Of a DNA stretch of 64,000 nt, positions 48,149 to 64,000 are shown piece by piece. Under the pieces are notes generated by a model. The model was not told where the DNA came from. It made no database searches and saw nothing but the letters and a program-made list of their open reading frames with translations. The stretch is taken from the NCBI RefSeq assembly GCF_020085105.1, contig NC_058045.1, positions 16,155,833 to 16,219,832 on the forward strand. The letters run 5' to 3'. The translations under genes were made by a program, and so were the position numbers. Position 1 is the first letter of the stretch. Each line of letters opens with the position of its first letter. The DNA is from Siniperca chuatsi. Lineage: Eukaryota > Chordata > Actinopteri > Centrarchiformes > Sinipercidae.

Positions 48149-51100
48149 CTAACAAACAAAACTTCAAGCAGTTATCTGAGGTTTAGGGACTCAAGTGTGT
48201 GTTAAGTGCACAAATGCACCGCATGCGCGTCTATTTTGTATTAATCCAATACGTACAGTCTGTGCATTTGTGTCACCATTGTCTGTGGCCTGGCTCTTGA
48301 TCACTCTATTCTTGGCATATTCAGAGCTGGTTGGAAAGTGCTTTTGTCCTTCATTCAGACTGCCCTTAAATGGCATTAAGGGCTAAAGGATGGAGAGGAA
48401 CAGGAAAACAGTCACACACAAGCACACTGTGAGATTTTTCTGCAGTGACCCAAAACACTGTCACCATTTTGTTTAACCCTTATTCCTGGGGGATGTGGAA
48501 ACAGTAATAGGTACTGAGTAGGTCTTGATGCAAAGCAGACATAGTGGATCAGCCAGGGGGAAGGTTTGGATACACTGGAGGGGGAAGGGGAAAGTGCCTA
48601 AAAAAAATACTACCTATAACAACACTGAGTCAGAGGGATTTACAAGGACCACTGCATGGAATAGGCTACTGTATATTGCATTGGCATTAAAAATAGTTGC
48701 AAAAATAGTTATTTTAAGTTTTTAATCAAAACACAAAGACAAAAATAAAAACACAAAAAAGAGACAACTGTTCAAACAAAACAGAACATTTCATGTGGAG
48801 TGAAGGCAAAACAAACAGCTGATTCAATGCCTCTTCCTTGCACAAGCTCAACAGGACTCAGCGGGGCATTTATAAATGTCGCTTGCTCTGGTCCAGGCTT
48901 ATAACATTTATATTCATTAACATTAACCCAGAAAACCTAAGTGATGATACAGGCACAGTGGTGCGGGGCAGAGTGCCATCCTGAGCTCTGCAAGCTCCAT
49001 TCCACTGGCCTGTCAGAGCCACAGCCTGGTGAGATGCCCGCTCTCTGATTTGTGCAGCTCGTCTTATGCCAGAGAGGCATTTCATGAGACAGAGGAGGGC
49101 TTAAATTCCTGTGAATTCTATTTAAGCTCAGTTGAGAGATGATCAACTGCAGCCAAACATCCAACTCCTCATGACTCTAGACCATGATTGTTTCAGTCTT
49201 GTATTGGTTTGGTGGTGATGACTCAAGATGCACTCCTCTCAGAGCAGTGCGGTGTGTGAGCAGCACTGACCAGCCTGCCCGCCCGGCTGCTGACGACAAT
49301 TCTCCAGGCCTACAGGAGCACACCGAGCTGGCAGGAAAAAGGCTTCGACTGGCTGCTGGTGTAAACAACCTACCATATGCTCCTGGGGGTGTTCCAATAC
49401 GACCAACACACTGCTGTAAAGAAATACTGTAGGAGTTTTTACTGTAGGATCTTAAATACGGCACTCTTTCTTTTGGGGATTTACAGTCTGTCATGCATCA
49501 CGAACTGACCTGAGTATCGTGCAGTTTAGCAGTTTGCCAAACAAGGGGGTATTTGAGGAAAACAAAATGAGCATTCATTACATTAATACAAAACCAAGAC
49601 TGAGCTTGACTCTGGAGAAAGCCTGTAGGGCAGCAACTGAACCAAGTTGAGAGAAATAATCTCACAGGAAAACACTAATGTTCCACAAGTACAACCTCCA
49701 CAAACAGACGTTATTACACCATGGTTCCTATCCAATTTTGCTGACCATTGTTCACTAAGGTGGAAAACAATACGGCTATTTCTCGAAGCCCGGACGTTTT
49801 GACATTGTGAGTTTGAAGGAATTTATATAGCTAATTAAAACTAGTAACTAATTTATCATAGAAGTCAGGTTTCTGACACGCAAAACTCCCCCACGCTGTT
49901 GATTAAAGACAATGGGTTACTTCTTACAGACTGGAGTGACAGCAGTCTGTTCTAGTACTTAAACCTCCTTGCCTATTGCTAACCAAACTTTAATTCAAAT
50001 TGCACTCCCTGTAGAGCAACATGTAATTACTAGCGATTTATGCTCTGCTCTAATTGGTAACAGATCTGTTGTGAAATAGGGTTATTGTGGAGGCACTGGT
50101 GGTGACTCGGTTGGAACTGGAAAAATCTCTTTCCTCTCTTTCAATTCCTGCAGATTGTCATCAAGTGCTACAGCCCAATAAAATCCGTGGGTCTAACACA
50201 CATTGGGGTGGCAACAGTATAGCATTAACATAAGACACGCTGACAAGATGGGATCCCAGTGGTTAAAAGTTAAGGGTCTTGCAGTGGGAACCAAATAAAA
50301 AAAAGTTCCTCATCATCAGTATGCCAGTCTGGCATATATACAATACCCTCTGCAAATGTAAACATTACAGAGCAGGGCAAAGACTGTTGCTAGACACAGG
50401 CCTTGATCCTGTAGAGTGGAAACTGATAACATCCACGGTATGCATTCCTGGGCTGTGAGAATGCAACGGGCCATGACTACGAGACAAGAAAGCTATGGGT
50501 CCATCCACTCTGTGCAACAGGAAACAGGCTATGCAATGACACTTCAACGAACTGCATCCAATCTAAAGTGTGTTTAGTATCAGAAATACTTTATTGATCC
50601 CCGAGGGGAAACTCTTTCGTTACAGTTCGTCACTGGATAATCATTAAAAGATCAGCAAATGTGTGTTTGCAACATTCAGAATAATTGAAATGTGCAATCC
50701 TTAAGTTGACATATCTGAAAAACAAAAAAGATGAAGCTAAGTTTCTAATGGTTTTCTATTCTAAGAGCCTCTGCTGTGCACAATGTCAGCATCCTCCCAG
50801 TTAATTTAGTGTCTCATTTGTACTAGTCTCCACACAATGACAAGACCTAATGCCTGCCCTGCAATATAGATAACTGTTCATTAATAAGAAATTAAAGGTG
50901 ACAATATACCAACACTTAATCAGAGGCTAAAAGACAAAATGTCTTAGCAGAAGGGAATATGTTAATATGTCAATATTATTTTGTGTGTAAAACTTTTGAA
51001 AACAGTGTGTTTTGTAGCCCAATTACCAAAAGCACCAAAGTATTCCCAAAATATACACAAAGAAGGAACAAGCATTGCTTCCTCAATTCTCGCTCTAGCT

Positions 51101-52344
51101 CCAATCTGACGATCGGGGTGTTTGGGATTAAACCCACATCCAGTCATGCTACAGACAACACCCTCAGCTCCTGGGAGCTCTCCAGTGGCCCCTGCTCTGG
51201 AGCAAGCCTCCCTCTTTCTCTCTCTGCCTGGCTGATGTTAAACTATTAGGCACTGGAGCAGCCTCCCCCATTTGGGAGGTCAGTGCTGGCAGGATCTTGA
51301 ACATCTGGACGGCACGTTCAGCCAGCATTAATGCCGCCTTTGTTCCCATGCCATATTCACTGCTCACTAGCCAGCTTGGAAGAGCCAGCAGGGCAGGCAG
51401 CAGGCTGCTGCACCAGGGCAGAGGCTCAGCAACAACACAGCGGGGCAACAAGAGGCCTCTGGCCAAGGTTTACATGATGTTACAGCGGTTTGTAAAACAT
51501 CATCTGGTGCTGAATCACATTCTTGCATATAAACATTTATAGAACTGAAATGGTTTTATAGCAGCAGCTGTCATGGGAGACACACACAAAAAGTGGCAAA
51601 ACGTATTTATTTTTCCAGTCTGTAGGTAGTTCTTTGCAGGCTGGTCTTCATGGTGCTATGACAACATTAAAGGCAACAAAGGCTACTGAATTACATGATT
51701 CTTTTTCTGGACTAAAGCAGTCCTAAGACTGTGAGACACAAAGCCTTGGCTGAGTGCAGAAACTCCACAGGTTGGTTCTACTACACCTGGTGTGTGTTTG
51801 CAGTGTAGAGCACTCGAGCTTTGAATAGACTGAACTGTAAGTGATTTTATATCTAGACTCTGTTATTGGAGATTTTAGAGACCATGAGAGCTCGTTATAT
51901 TTACAGAAGATGCTGATCCTGATAGTGTGAAAAGGGGCAAAGCAACAGCTGAACAGTGAATGTTCTACAAAACATCTGGCCCTGCTAAAATAATAGTGCA
52001 AGATAAGTCTGAATCATCTGAGAACACATAAAAATGCTTTCTTATCTTATATCTCAAACTAATAGATATAGACATGATTGAAAGCAATAGACTATTAGCT
52101 TGATATTTCGGCACTTAACGTCCTAAAAGACATATTACACGAGTACCTTTTGGCAGTACACTGCACCTCTGCCTCATATTGTTGGTGTAGAGGGGGACGA
52201 GGCTGGAGAAATGGCGATAATGGGCTGTAGGGGGATGAGAGAGTAGCCGAACTATTCTACTATAGAAATGTTTCCGTTATCTCACAACTAACGGGCTCAG
52301 CCGCAGCACAGTCTGCCATTATTAGGTCTGTGTAATGGTCTTAC
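48149..52344 (-). other. rassf8 5' intron (large)
   Basis: Non-coding between the presumed UTR exon 1 and exon 2. A short transposon-tail motif is annotated separately. Several open frames of 60-105 codons occur on both strands with no recognisable content. Confidence 0.5.
50575..50640. mobile_element. Retroelement tail fragment
   Basis: atactttattgatccccgag plus gggaaact is the typical end motif of fish LINE/SINE families. Only a short fragment is present. Confidence 0.5.
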
Positions 52345-52600
52345 CTTTTTGGTGAAAATAGGATTCAACTCTGTGCTCTCTATCCGAAGCGAAGTTTAGG
52401 GTGAAAACACAGGTGAAGGCGTGAATTCCGCAAAATGTGTCCTTCTTCACCACTGCCCAGCAAATCACTTCCAACGAACTGCGACAAAGTAACGTTTGGC
52501 TGCTGGACAAAAACACATTAAAGGCGACATACGCCTCTAAAAACAGATCATTGACGTGTGGGTCCTCTGTCCGAAAGTTTGTGTCTGCCCTCTCTGTGCG
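52345..52600 (-). other. rassf8: Probable rassf8 non-coding exon 1
   Basis: A minus-strand donor (AAAAG|gtaaga, exon end 52345) is followed upstream by CpG-containing, non-repetitive sequence and a CCAAT near 52620. That fits a 5' UTR exon and promoter for rassf8, whose next exon begins at 46731. The 5' limit is a guess. Confidence 0.45.
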
Positions 52601-55539
52601 CTAGTCTTTTGCGGTCGCACCAATAAGCTGCGGAAAAAGCCCCTCTCCCAGTTTCATTACTCCTGCTGGTAAATACATCGCATTGGAACTGGGACACCGC
52701 AAGGCATTGTGGACTGTTTAAAGCTGCAATACACTCTGAGGGGGGAGGCTACCTCGCGCCAACTTTTACACATGCAGGCCATCTAAGCAGTAGAATGAGA
52801 CCATAGACTCTATAAAAACGAGACATAACAAAAAATACTACAGAGAATTTATTGGCTGTGTATGAGCAAAGCAGGGTCAATACTGTTATCAAATGTCTAA
52901 TATATAATTAAAGTGAGAAATTTAAATAGAGATTTGTAATTTAGTTTACTTGAGTGCTTCCTGGATGCTCTCGGAAACTTTGTTATTAATGAACAAGAGG
53001 ATTTCTGTAGGATCTAAAGAGGACTGTTTCTGCAGATGTAAAGTGGTTCATAATCTGTTTCCAGAGTAAAGAAAGTTGTGCATTGCATTCATTCAAAGGT
53101 GCTGCCGAATAACAGCCTAAAAACTACTAATCGATAAATAGAACAATACTAATATCATGACGTACAATTACAACACATACATCTGAAATTAAAATGGCGA
53201 AAAATACCATGCAGTTGAAACACAGTCATATATTTCACATCATAAAGGCAAAGTAGGATAAGTTCCATGTAAAATGAAGAACGCACAAAGTGTCTGTCAT
53301 AATGAATGTATTGTTTAGTGATATAAAATCTGGTAGAACACGTTTTTTCTTTGTTTCACATTATGAAAGAAATGAATGTAAAACAGTCACTATTTTGCCC
53401 ACTCTAAACAGTGGATTTACACAGGTGATAATGTAAAAACAATTACATTTCCACTTCACCTAACACACAAATACATGCAAGTTATTCGCAAAAGATGAAT
53501 TTAAACATACAGCACATTCAACTGGAGCAGCGGATGAACCTTTGGCAAAGGGACCATGTACGAATGGAGATTTACTGCCCTCTTGTGACAGAACAGACTT
53601 TCCTGTTGTAATAAAATGTCAGCTGGAACAGTCATGGCTCTAAACAATGCCACTATTGACCTTTTGTCACAGCAGGCGTTTTAAAAAAGCACAGGTGACT
53701 ATTAACGTTACTGATGACTTTTTAGTGTCCTAGGAAGCTATTCCAGTGAGTTATTGTCATCAGGTACACCTGTGATTTTACTGCTATGACATCAAAATGT
53801 CTGCTGTAAAAAAAAACTACTGTTGTTCAATCAATTATTTTTCATGTATATTCTAGCATCTGTAAATGAAAAATGTGACAGTTTGATATGGTTTTAGTAA
53901 TTTCATACAAATACTATTGTTCTAAGACAGAGATTTTGTACTTCATCCATAGATTTCCAGCTTGCATTCAAGTTCTTACATGCATTGTATCTACAGGTAA
54001 ACCTACAGAAGGACTATATTGTATATCCATAGTGATATAAATAGAAATATAGCGTGATTAATGTAATATGGTAGTAGATATACATTCTTGTTCAAGTGTG
54101 ACCCCTCTGACTGTGAAGACTTTGTGAAGAATGTTTCCATTCTGAATGTGAAATTATTAATGCTTTTTCTGCAAAAACATTTATGGTACATTCTCTTTGA
54201 TGTACTTTTGCATCTTGTTGGATAGTTTAATCTCTAATCTATTTTATGTATTTATTGTTTTTCTTTTGCTTGTAACTATAACTAAACACAGTGGGGCAAA
54301 TGCACAGTGCAGATGCAGATAAAAGAAGCCGATGACTTCTCACAAAAGAATGGGAATACTAACGTAAAAATTTCAGTCTTAAAAAATGGTACAATAATTA
54401 CTGATCTCTGCACACAACAGGTTCTTGTCAGGTTAAATGTCTTTGATAAATTCATTATAGCCTAAATGGTAGGCCTCTCCAAATTTTAACAGTAATTAAA
54501 ACAACACTGAAAGTAAAATTGGCCTTCACCTCTTTTTTGAAATTAACAAACAGCTTGGAGAACTGCCAGACAAGAAGCCACTAGTGACATCTAGCGTGTC
54601 TGTTATATGAAGTGAAAATAGTGTATCGTCTTTTTTTTGTATTTCATGCTCTTTTATACCTCTCGTTTTTCCTGAATTATTGCTATAGGCGATTAGATAT
54701 CATGGACAGTGTCCGTCTAATATTAATTGTAGGGTTAGTGTGTATTTTAAAAGAGACATTCCCTCGAACTCGTAGTGAAATAACTGTGTATCTACCAGGT
54801 GTTTAACACGTTAGATTAATGTATGCCTTCGTTTTGGGTCGGTGTTTTGTTACGAGCCTTGCATGTGTGTATGCACATAGAGTGCGCAGGAGGCAGCCTA
54901 GTGAACACTTTGGAAAACTGACAAGGGATTGCCAAATCATTTCCTTGCCTGGGAATGACGTTCCTCCAGCACAATTCAGTTATATTTAGAGCCTATATAT
55001 AGTGGAGTCGCCCCCTAGGCTTTGTTGACTCTGCAGCAGGCAGCAGTAGGAGATCACGGTACTGAAAGGAGACGTCCTGAAACTGACACCATGTGACCTA
55101 TATAGTTACAATATTGTTTGTGATCAGTAAGGCGTAAACGTGAAGTACTCTGTCTGGCGTCCAATGACATGTAATAAAAGAAATATAGTAACATTTGCAC
55201 ATAGACAACTTACATCACTAACAGAGGTAATCAGGGCATATATAAATCTACAGTTATAAATTAAACCCGTCTAAAACCCCAATAGTGTATTTACAGAGGA
55301 CAAAAGAGAGGGTATTACTGCCCACACTGCGACACAAGAGGCGAGCGACATGCCCCAAACCGGTTGAAATCCCCAGCTATGCTTTCTGGGTAAAGTGCGC
55401 CCCGGTATCCGCCCATATTCGCTTTACGGAGGCCAACCTGAGCAGCTAGGCCGGACGGTGGATCAAATGGAAAGTTCAATCGATTAATTTGCCCACTTTT
55501 TTTTTGCATGTTCCCGTTTGCTTCTGAAACGAGGTAGAC
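52601..55539. other. Divergent rassf8 / kras upstream region
   Basis: Head-to-head intergenic DNA of about 2.9 kb. AT-rich in the middle. CpG-containing sequence appears at 55320-55540 before kras. A TATATATA box at 54994-55001 has no assigned gene (see findings). Confidence 0.5.
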
Positions 55540-55659
55540 CGACTTAAATGCGGGCGTTTTGGTGTGAAATAGGAAATGCAGAGATCGTGTGAAACGAGAG
55601 GATTATCAGCTTGACTTATTTGGTCGCTACTTCGGACGCGGAACTCCACTCGCTAAAAG
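55540..55659 (+). other. kras: Probable kras non-coding exon 1
   Basis: CpG-containing sequence ending in a good donor (TAAAAG|gtaaaa, exon end 55659). It lies 2.1 kb upstream of the coding exon, matching the known vertebrate kras layout with an untranslated first exon. The 5' limit is not determined. Confidence 0.5.
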
Positions 55660-57776
55660 GTAAAACAAACGGATAATTCATACGTGTGTCGCTTTAGGGT
55701 TTGTTGCAACATCGCACTCCCTAAGTTCGTAAACAGGTCAGTGTGTCCGCTATGTAACGTTAACCACTGAACAATATTATTATAGTGGAGATATTCATTT
55801 TCGTTGTTAGTGCAAACTACGCCCATTTGTTAACCTAACGTCTGGCCCTGCAATGCAGACCTTTGGGCTAGCCTGTCAATGGCGGCTTCAAAATCTTCAT
55901 CCTTACTCTTTGAATGAATGGTACCGAGTTTGTCCGAGCAAACGGTGCAGACAATACTGCATTAATGAATTCCTTTTGTAAATTACGTTAGGTTAGCTCA
56001 TAGGGGCTAGTAAACTTGCTTTTGAGGCTGTGGGCGAGCTCCAGTGCTAAGCTAGCTAACAGCCCAGCAGCCTGGTTATTTAAACACAGTGCTCAGAGGT
56101 TTTCACACAACCAATCTGGCAACCCTGCGGGCACAGAGGAGTGGATGTAAATCAAATTAATTTCGACTTTTAAGCCTGCTCTAGGTGTTGTTGCCTGCTT
56201 AAACACAACGCAGGGGCTTTCATTGAAAAGTGGTGAGGCCTGTTTTAACCTCGGCTAATTCACATAGGTGACAAACTGTTCCAAAGTAGCCTAATATTTA
56301 TATGGCTGCTTACCAGTCGCCCATTTCTCAATTCACCGTGTTGGTGAATCTCTTGGTGTGGTATTGTTTGAAAAATGTAGTTTGGCATTGGTATAACCCT
56401 GTTCCTGTTGTCAGTGATTTAATAAATAAAAAGGTGAATACACAATACCATCCAGATGGTATCAACATAAGGCAAACAACGATTATGACTGGCATAATCA
56501 TATTTCCAGGAAATCATTTTTCCTTTTTAAATACCACAGGATCATAACTTTACCACAGTTTGATGCAACACACTGTAGCATACTCTGTGAATATTTCATG
56601 GTGTTTTAACTCGACCGCAACACAAATGAGGGTTAGAAAACTGAGTTTACTCTTTATTGAATCATCAATAAGCTGCATCCCTCCATTACATCCTTGTTTG
56701 TTGCAGAATAGACTTGACAGCTAACTGCACATGTACTACGATCAGTCATTCAAAGGCACTTTCACTAACTAATAAGCTGTATTTTTACAGGCTTGGCAGG
56801 CCTGTGACATGTGACAGACAACTTTAAGTGTTGCTGGAATGGTCTGACATTATCAGTAGTGTTATCTGCTCAGGTAAAGATAAGACGGTTTCCTAGTGGA
56901 CAGAACAGCCTCACTGTAATATGTGTAAATCACAGACTGAGTTGGGCGTAACATGTGGCTGATCATTTCATGGAGCATTTTAAAGTGTTACCAACACTAA
57001 TGCATAGTAAAAGTATACCTTTTGTTGGCCAAATACCTATAAAACCACATTCTCGTTTTTTTGTTTGTCTAGAAAAGCCAATGATATTCAGTGGAACTCC
57101 TCCCTGACTGCAGGCCGTGCAGAGCTGTGAGCAGTATGTACTGTAACTTCTGTAAAGGCCAGCTGCCACTATTGATGGGTGCTGCTCCACAAAGCAGTCA
57201 GACAGCAGAGAGCCTTCCAGTTGCTTGTCAGTTTTGGAGCCTTAATGTAATGTCATAGATTTCTTCCTGGGGTTAGTTTCTGTTCTGTGTCTGCTACTCA
57301 GAAAATACCACTGAATGTGTTGCTGGATTAAGACATTTAATTACATATACAGGGTATTCATAACTGATTGTTTGTGATATGAAGCCTGCTATTTTTGTCT
57401 CACAGAAACAGTTTTAATTTAATTAATTTTTAAAAACGGGTTCATCAACATTTGATTTAATTTTCAGGGCTGATAATGATTTAATATGGCAACTATTCCT
57501 GAATTCAGTAGCAGTCACTTAGAAGTGATGTTGATACACTGACATTTTCTCAGTCGGCCTATTCTGAGGACGCAGATTTCCCAGCGAGCAGACAGCGTGT
57601 CAGACAGAAATGAAGAGCAACAAATGGAGCTAGTTGACAAAATCTGAGAAATACACTTCTAAACTTTTCCTTTTAAGCCTTTGATGGTGCCCCGGATGAA
57701 TTGATGCTGTGCCGATTGACTGTCTGTGTCTGTGGAAATCTCGGAGTATAATGTCCTTTTTTGGTCCTACAGGTGA

Positions 57777-61800
<4,024 letters not shown>

Positions 61801-62034
61801 AAGGGGTAAGTGTATGCTGCCGCGAGCCCACCAGCTCTGTGTGTCTGTTTATGTGTGTGGGGATTGTGGAGAAGGCAATAGGAGGAGACACGCAAAGAGA
61901 GCTGGTGCTTCATGGGTTCTCAAAGCTAACCTGCTGGTTTTACTGGGGCTGTGGTGAAGCTCTAACAGGAGGCTGAAACAGCTGATGATTTCTTCCCTTT
62001 TCAGTGTCTTTGTGTATCATGGCTAATTATTATC

Positions 62035-62679
62035 TAAGGCTGTTTTCACACTGGGTTTGTTTACTTGAGTAAAGTTTGATTGCCCTCCTCCCGCTAACCT
62101 CGCTGGTCTGCTTTCACACTTGTCTACTTTTGTTCCGATCCAGGTGTACGTTTGCGTAATTTTTTCCTCACCAAGGTGCAGGCGTTTACCCTAATTTCTA
62201 CAAGGAAATGATGATGGTGTGCAAGAAAAATGGAAACTGATGTACAGACAGAGCCACATGAGTAAAGTATTTAAAGTAACACAACCATCTGAATGGGCTG
62301 AAAAAAATGTAAAAAACAAACAAAACAAAAACAAGCCCTCTACTCTACTACTCTACTGGGGGAACAAAGTGACATGACATCAATCCGGGGTTATTTTCTG
62401 CTCATACACCAGTGAGCTATTTTATCTAAACTCTTTTGTTGGTAAAAATAAAATAAAAATACCATTGAAACTCATAGTTCTTCCTTTGGGAACACACGTT
62501 CTGACTGCACACAAGCCATTCTACAGCTGGCCTAGAGCCAGTCAGACCACCTCCTTCAGGTTGACTCGGCAAAGGATTCTTGATCTGCACTCCTGTTCAG
62601 AAAAAGCGTTCATATTATCAAATCTCCAGGCGAATTGTTCCTGGACTCGGACGAAACTACCAGTGTGAAAGCGTCCTAA
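62035..62679. mobile_element. MITE-like element downstream of kras exon 4A
   Basis: About 645 bp with 20-bp imperfect inverted ends T[A/T]AGG..G.TTTCACACTGG (four mismatches). An internal near-copy of the end, 'ctgctttcacacttgtct', lies near 62108. Non-coding. Superfamily undetermined; PIF/Harbinger- or hAT-like MITEs are possible. Confidence 0.65.
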
Positions 62680-64000
62680 TCTGCTGAAATCAACATGAAG
62701 GAAGGGGTATGGGCTGGTGAGCCAACATTTGTAATCAAAGGAGATTATGGTGAATCTGGCACCAAATCATGTGCTGAAATGTTTCCAAGGAGGACGTGGT
62801 CTAAGAAACTGGCAGATAATATTGTGAACAAAAATTGTGTGTGTATTTGTGGGTGAGAGTTTTTCTTGCAGTCACAAATCCCTTAGTCTTTATTCTTTCC
62901 TTTCCTGCTGTCTCTGTCACAACCTGAAGTGACCTCAGGCTCTCTACTCTGCTGCTCCTTGCAGATTCATCATCACATTTACTGCACCATACAAACTAGT
63001 TCTAGTACTCGTGTACTTGCCTCAGTGTGGCATAAACAGACACTAGCTGCATTCACATGGAGCCTTTTATCCAGTAATAATCAGAATAGGATCTCAGCAA
63101 GAATATAAAAGCCTCATTTAAACACTTCAGTCAGAATAAATTGGCTCATTCAAAAAAAAAAATCATTCAGTTTGAAACGGTGATTTAAACCTCTTTTTAT
63201 GTGTTTCAGATTGCTTTTGATTTTCGGGATATCACACAATTCTTGACTTAAATCAAAGCTGTTCACCTGAGGAAGACCTGTCACTCTTTTTATTTGTTGC
63301 TTATGAGAGTTTTATACCACTTTTCTGAGTGTTGCATCTTTCCCAGGGGAACCATCCTCAAATTGTTTGTTTATTAGTTTTAGGAAGGTAAACAGAAGGC
63401 TTGCCTTCTGCTCAGTAACTCTGTTAGTAGAATATTTTTTTTTTAAAACTGTTGCCTCAGTACAAACCCACAGCAGTAAACCAGTTTTGGTGCCAAGCAC
63501 TCGATGCAGGTCCATCTTTTTTTCTTTTCTTTTTTAACAGTTTGCTTGTGTAGGCAGCCTGCGCATAGACTATTGCAAATGTAAACAGGTCAACTTGTTC
63601 TGTCATTTTATTTAGCAGCCATTTAAACACGTTGTGGGAGTTGTACATTGGATTGATTACATTCAGAGGGAAAGAAATGGTCTCATTTAACTGCAGCTAC
63701 TGTCTGTGTTGTCACTGCTGACGTTTACACTGAAATACATGACATTACAGTTCTGTTTGAGTTGTACTTTATTCAGCTGTCTCACATAGCCTGAACTGGA
63801 CTGATGAATTTATCTGCCTGATGATGATAACAACAACAACTTTATTTATATATTACCTTTTTATAAAAAAAGTTACAAGGTGCTTTACAATAAAAACATA
63901 ATAAAAAAATAAGATCCAGAGCTTAAGATATAGACATGATAAAATAATTGCAACAAATACCATTTAGATTAAGAAATGATATGATATGATAAAAGTGAGT
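62680..64000 (+). other. kras intron toward exon 4B
   Basis: No 4B exon (poly-Lys, KCVIM) found. From about 63826 to the end there is a retroelement-tail-like text (tttatttatata...ttacaaggtgctttacaataaa), likely a repeat cut by the window edge. Confidence 0.5.

Noticed and set aside
55315..55509. 64-codon minus-strand frame upstream of kras
   Set aside because: Chance frame in CpG-rich promoter sequence; no recognisable protein and no splice context.
61801..64000. Search for kras exon 4B
   Set aside because: No frame with [15 protein letters not shown] or a poly-Lys then CVIM pattern; it must lie beyond the window.

Overview
This is vertebrate nuclear DNA, almost certainly from a percomorph-type teleost fish. 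It has split genes with GT/AG introns, compact intron sizes, many CA/GT microsatellites, Tc1- and hAT-like DNA transposon copies, and a tRNA-derived SINE of the kind found in fish. It carries five recognisable protein genes in the order itpr2(+) - sspn(-) - bhlhe41(+) - rassf8(-) - kras(+). This is the ITPR2-SSPN-BHLHE41-RASSF8-KRAS block of human 12p12, with relative strands preserved. The human LMNTD1 gene, which lies between RASSF8 and KRAS, is not seen here.

Layout: 1-20.3 kb holds the 3' part of itpr2, with 15 coding exons for the last ~694 residues: end of the regulatory region, six membrane segments, pore, C2H2 finger and C-terminal coil. One of these exons (8080-8166) is only 87 nt and is easily missed. 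20.3-25 kb is a tail-to-tail intergenic stretch. 24.97-29.46 kb holds sspn complete in three exons, with a hierarchical minisatellite in its first intron. 29.5-31.4 kb is the divergent sspn/bhlhe41 upstream region, with CACGTG E-boxes. 31.4-35.05 kb is bhlhe41 (five coding exons). 35.9-52.6 kb is rassf8 on the minus strand, with introns containing a nearly intact DD37E Tc1-like transposon and a hAT-type MITE. 52.6-55.5 kb is the divergent rassf8/kras upstream region. 55.5-64 kb is kras through exon 4A; the 4B exon must lie beyond the window.

The genes are not an operon. They share a chromosome block conserved between fish and human. Products are an ER calcium-release channel (itpr2), a dystrophin-complex tetraspan protein (sspn), a circadian transcriptional repressor (bhlhe41), a Ras-association scaffold (rassf8) and the small GTPase K-Ras (kras). 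I found no CRISPR array, bacterial element or convincing new protein-coding system. The most interesting non-genic signals are: a SOX/POU composite motif inside a CNE-like block of an itpr2 intron; two unrelated DNA transposons each 24-28 bp past a rassf8 splice donor; the ~35-bp/279-bp higher-order minisatellite in sspn; and kras exon 4A sitting between two MITE-like inverted-repeat elements.
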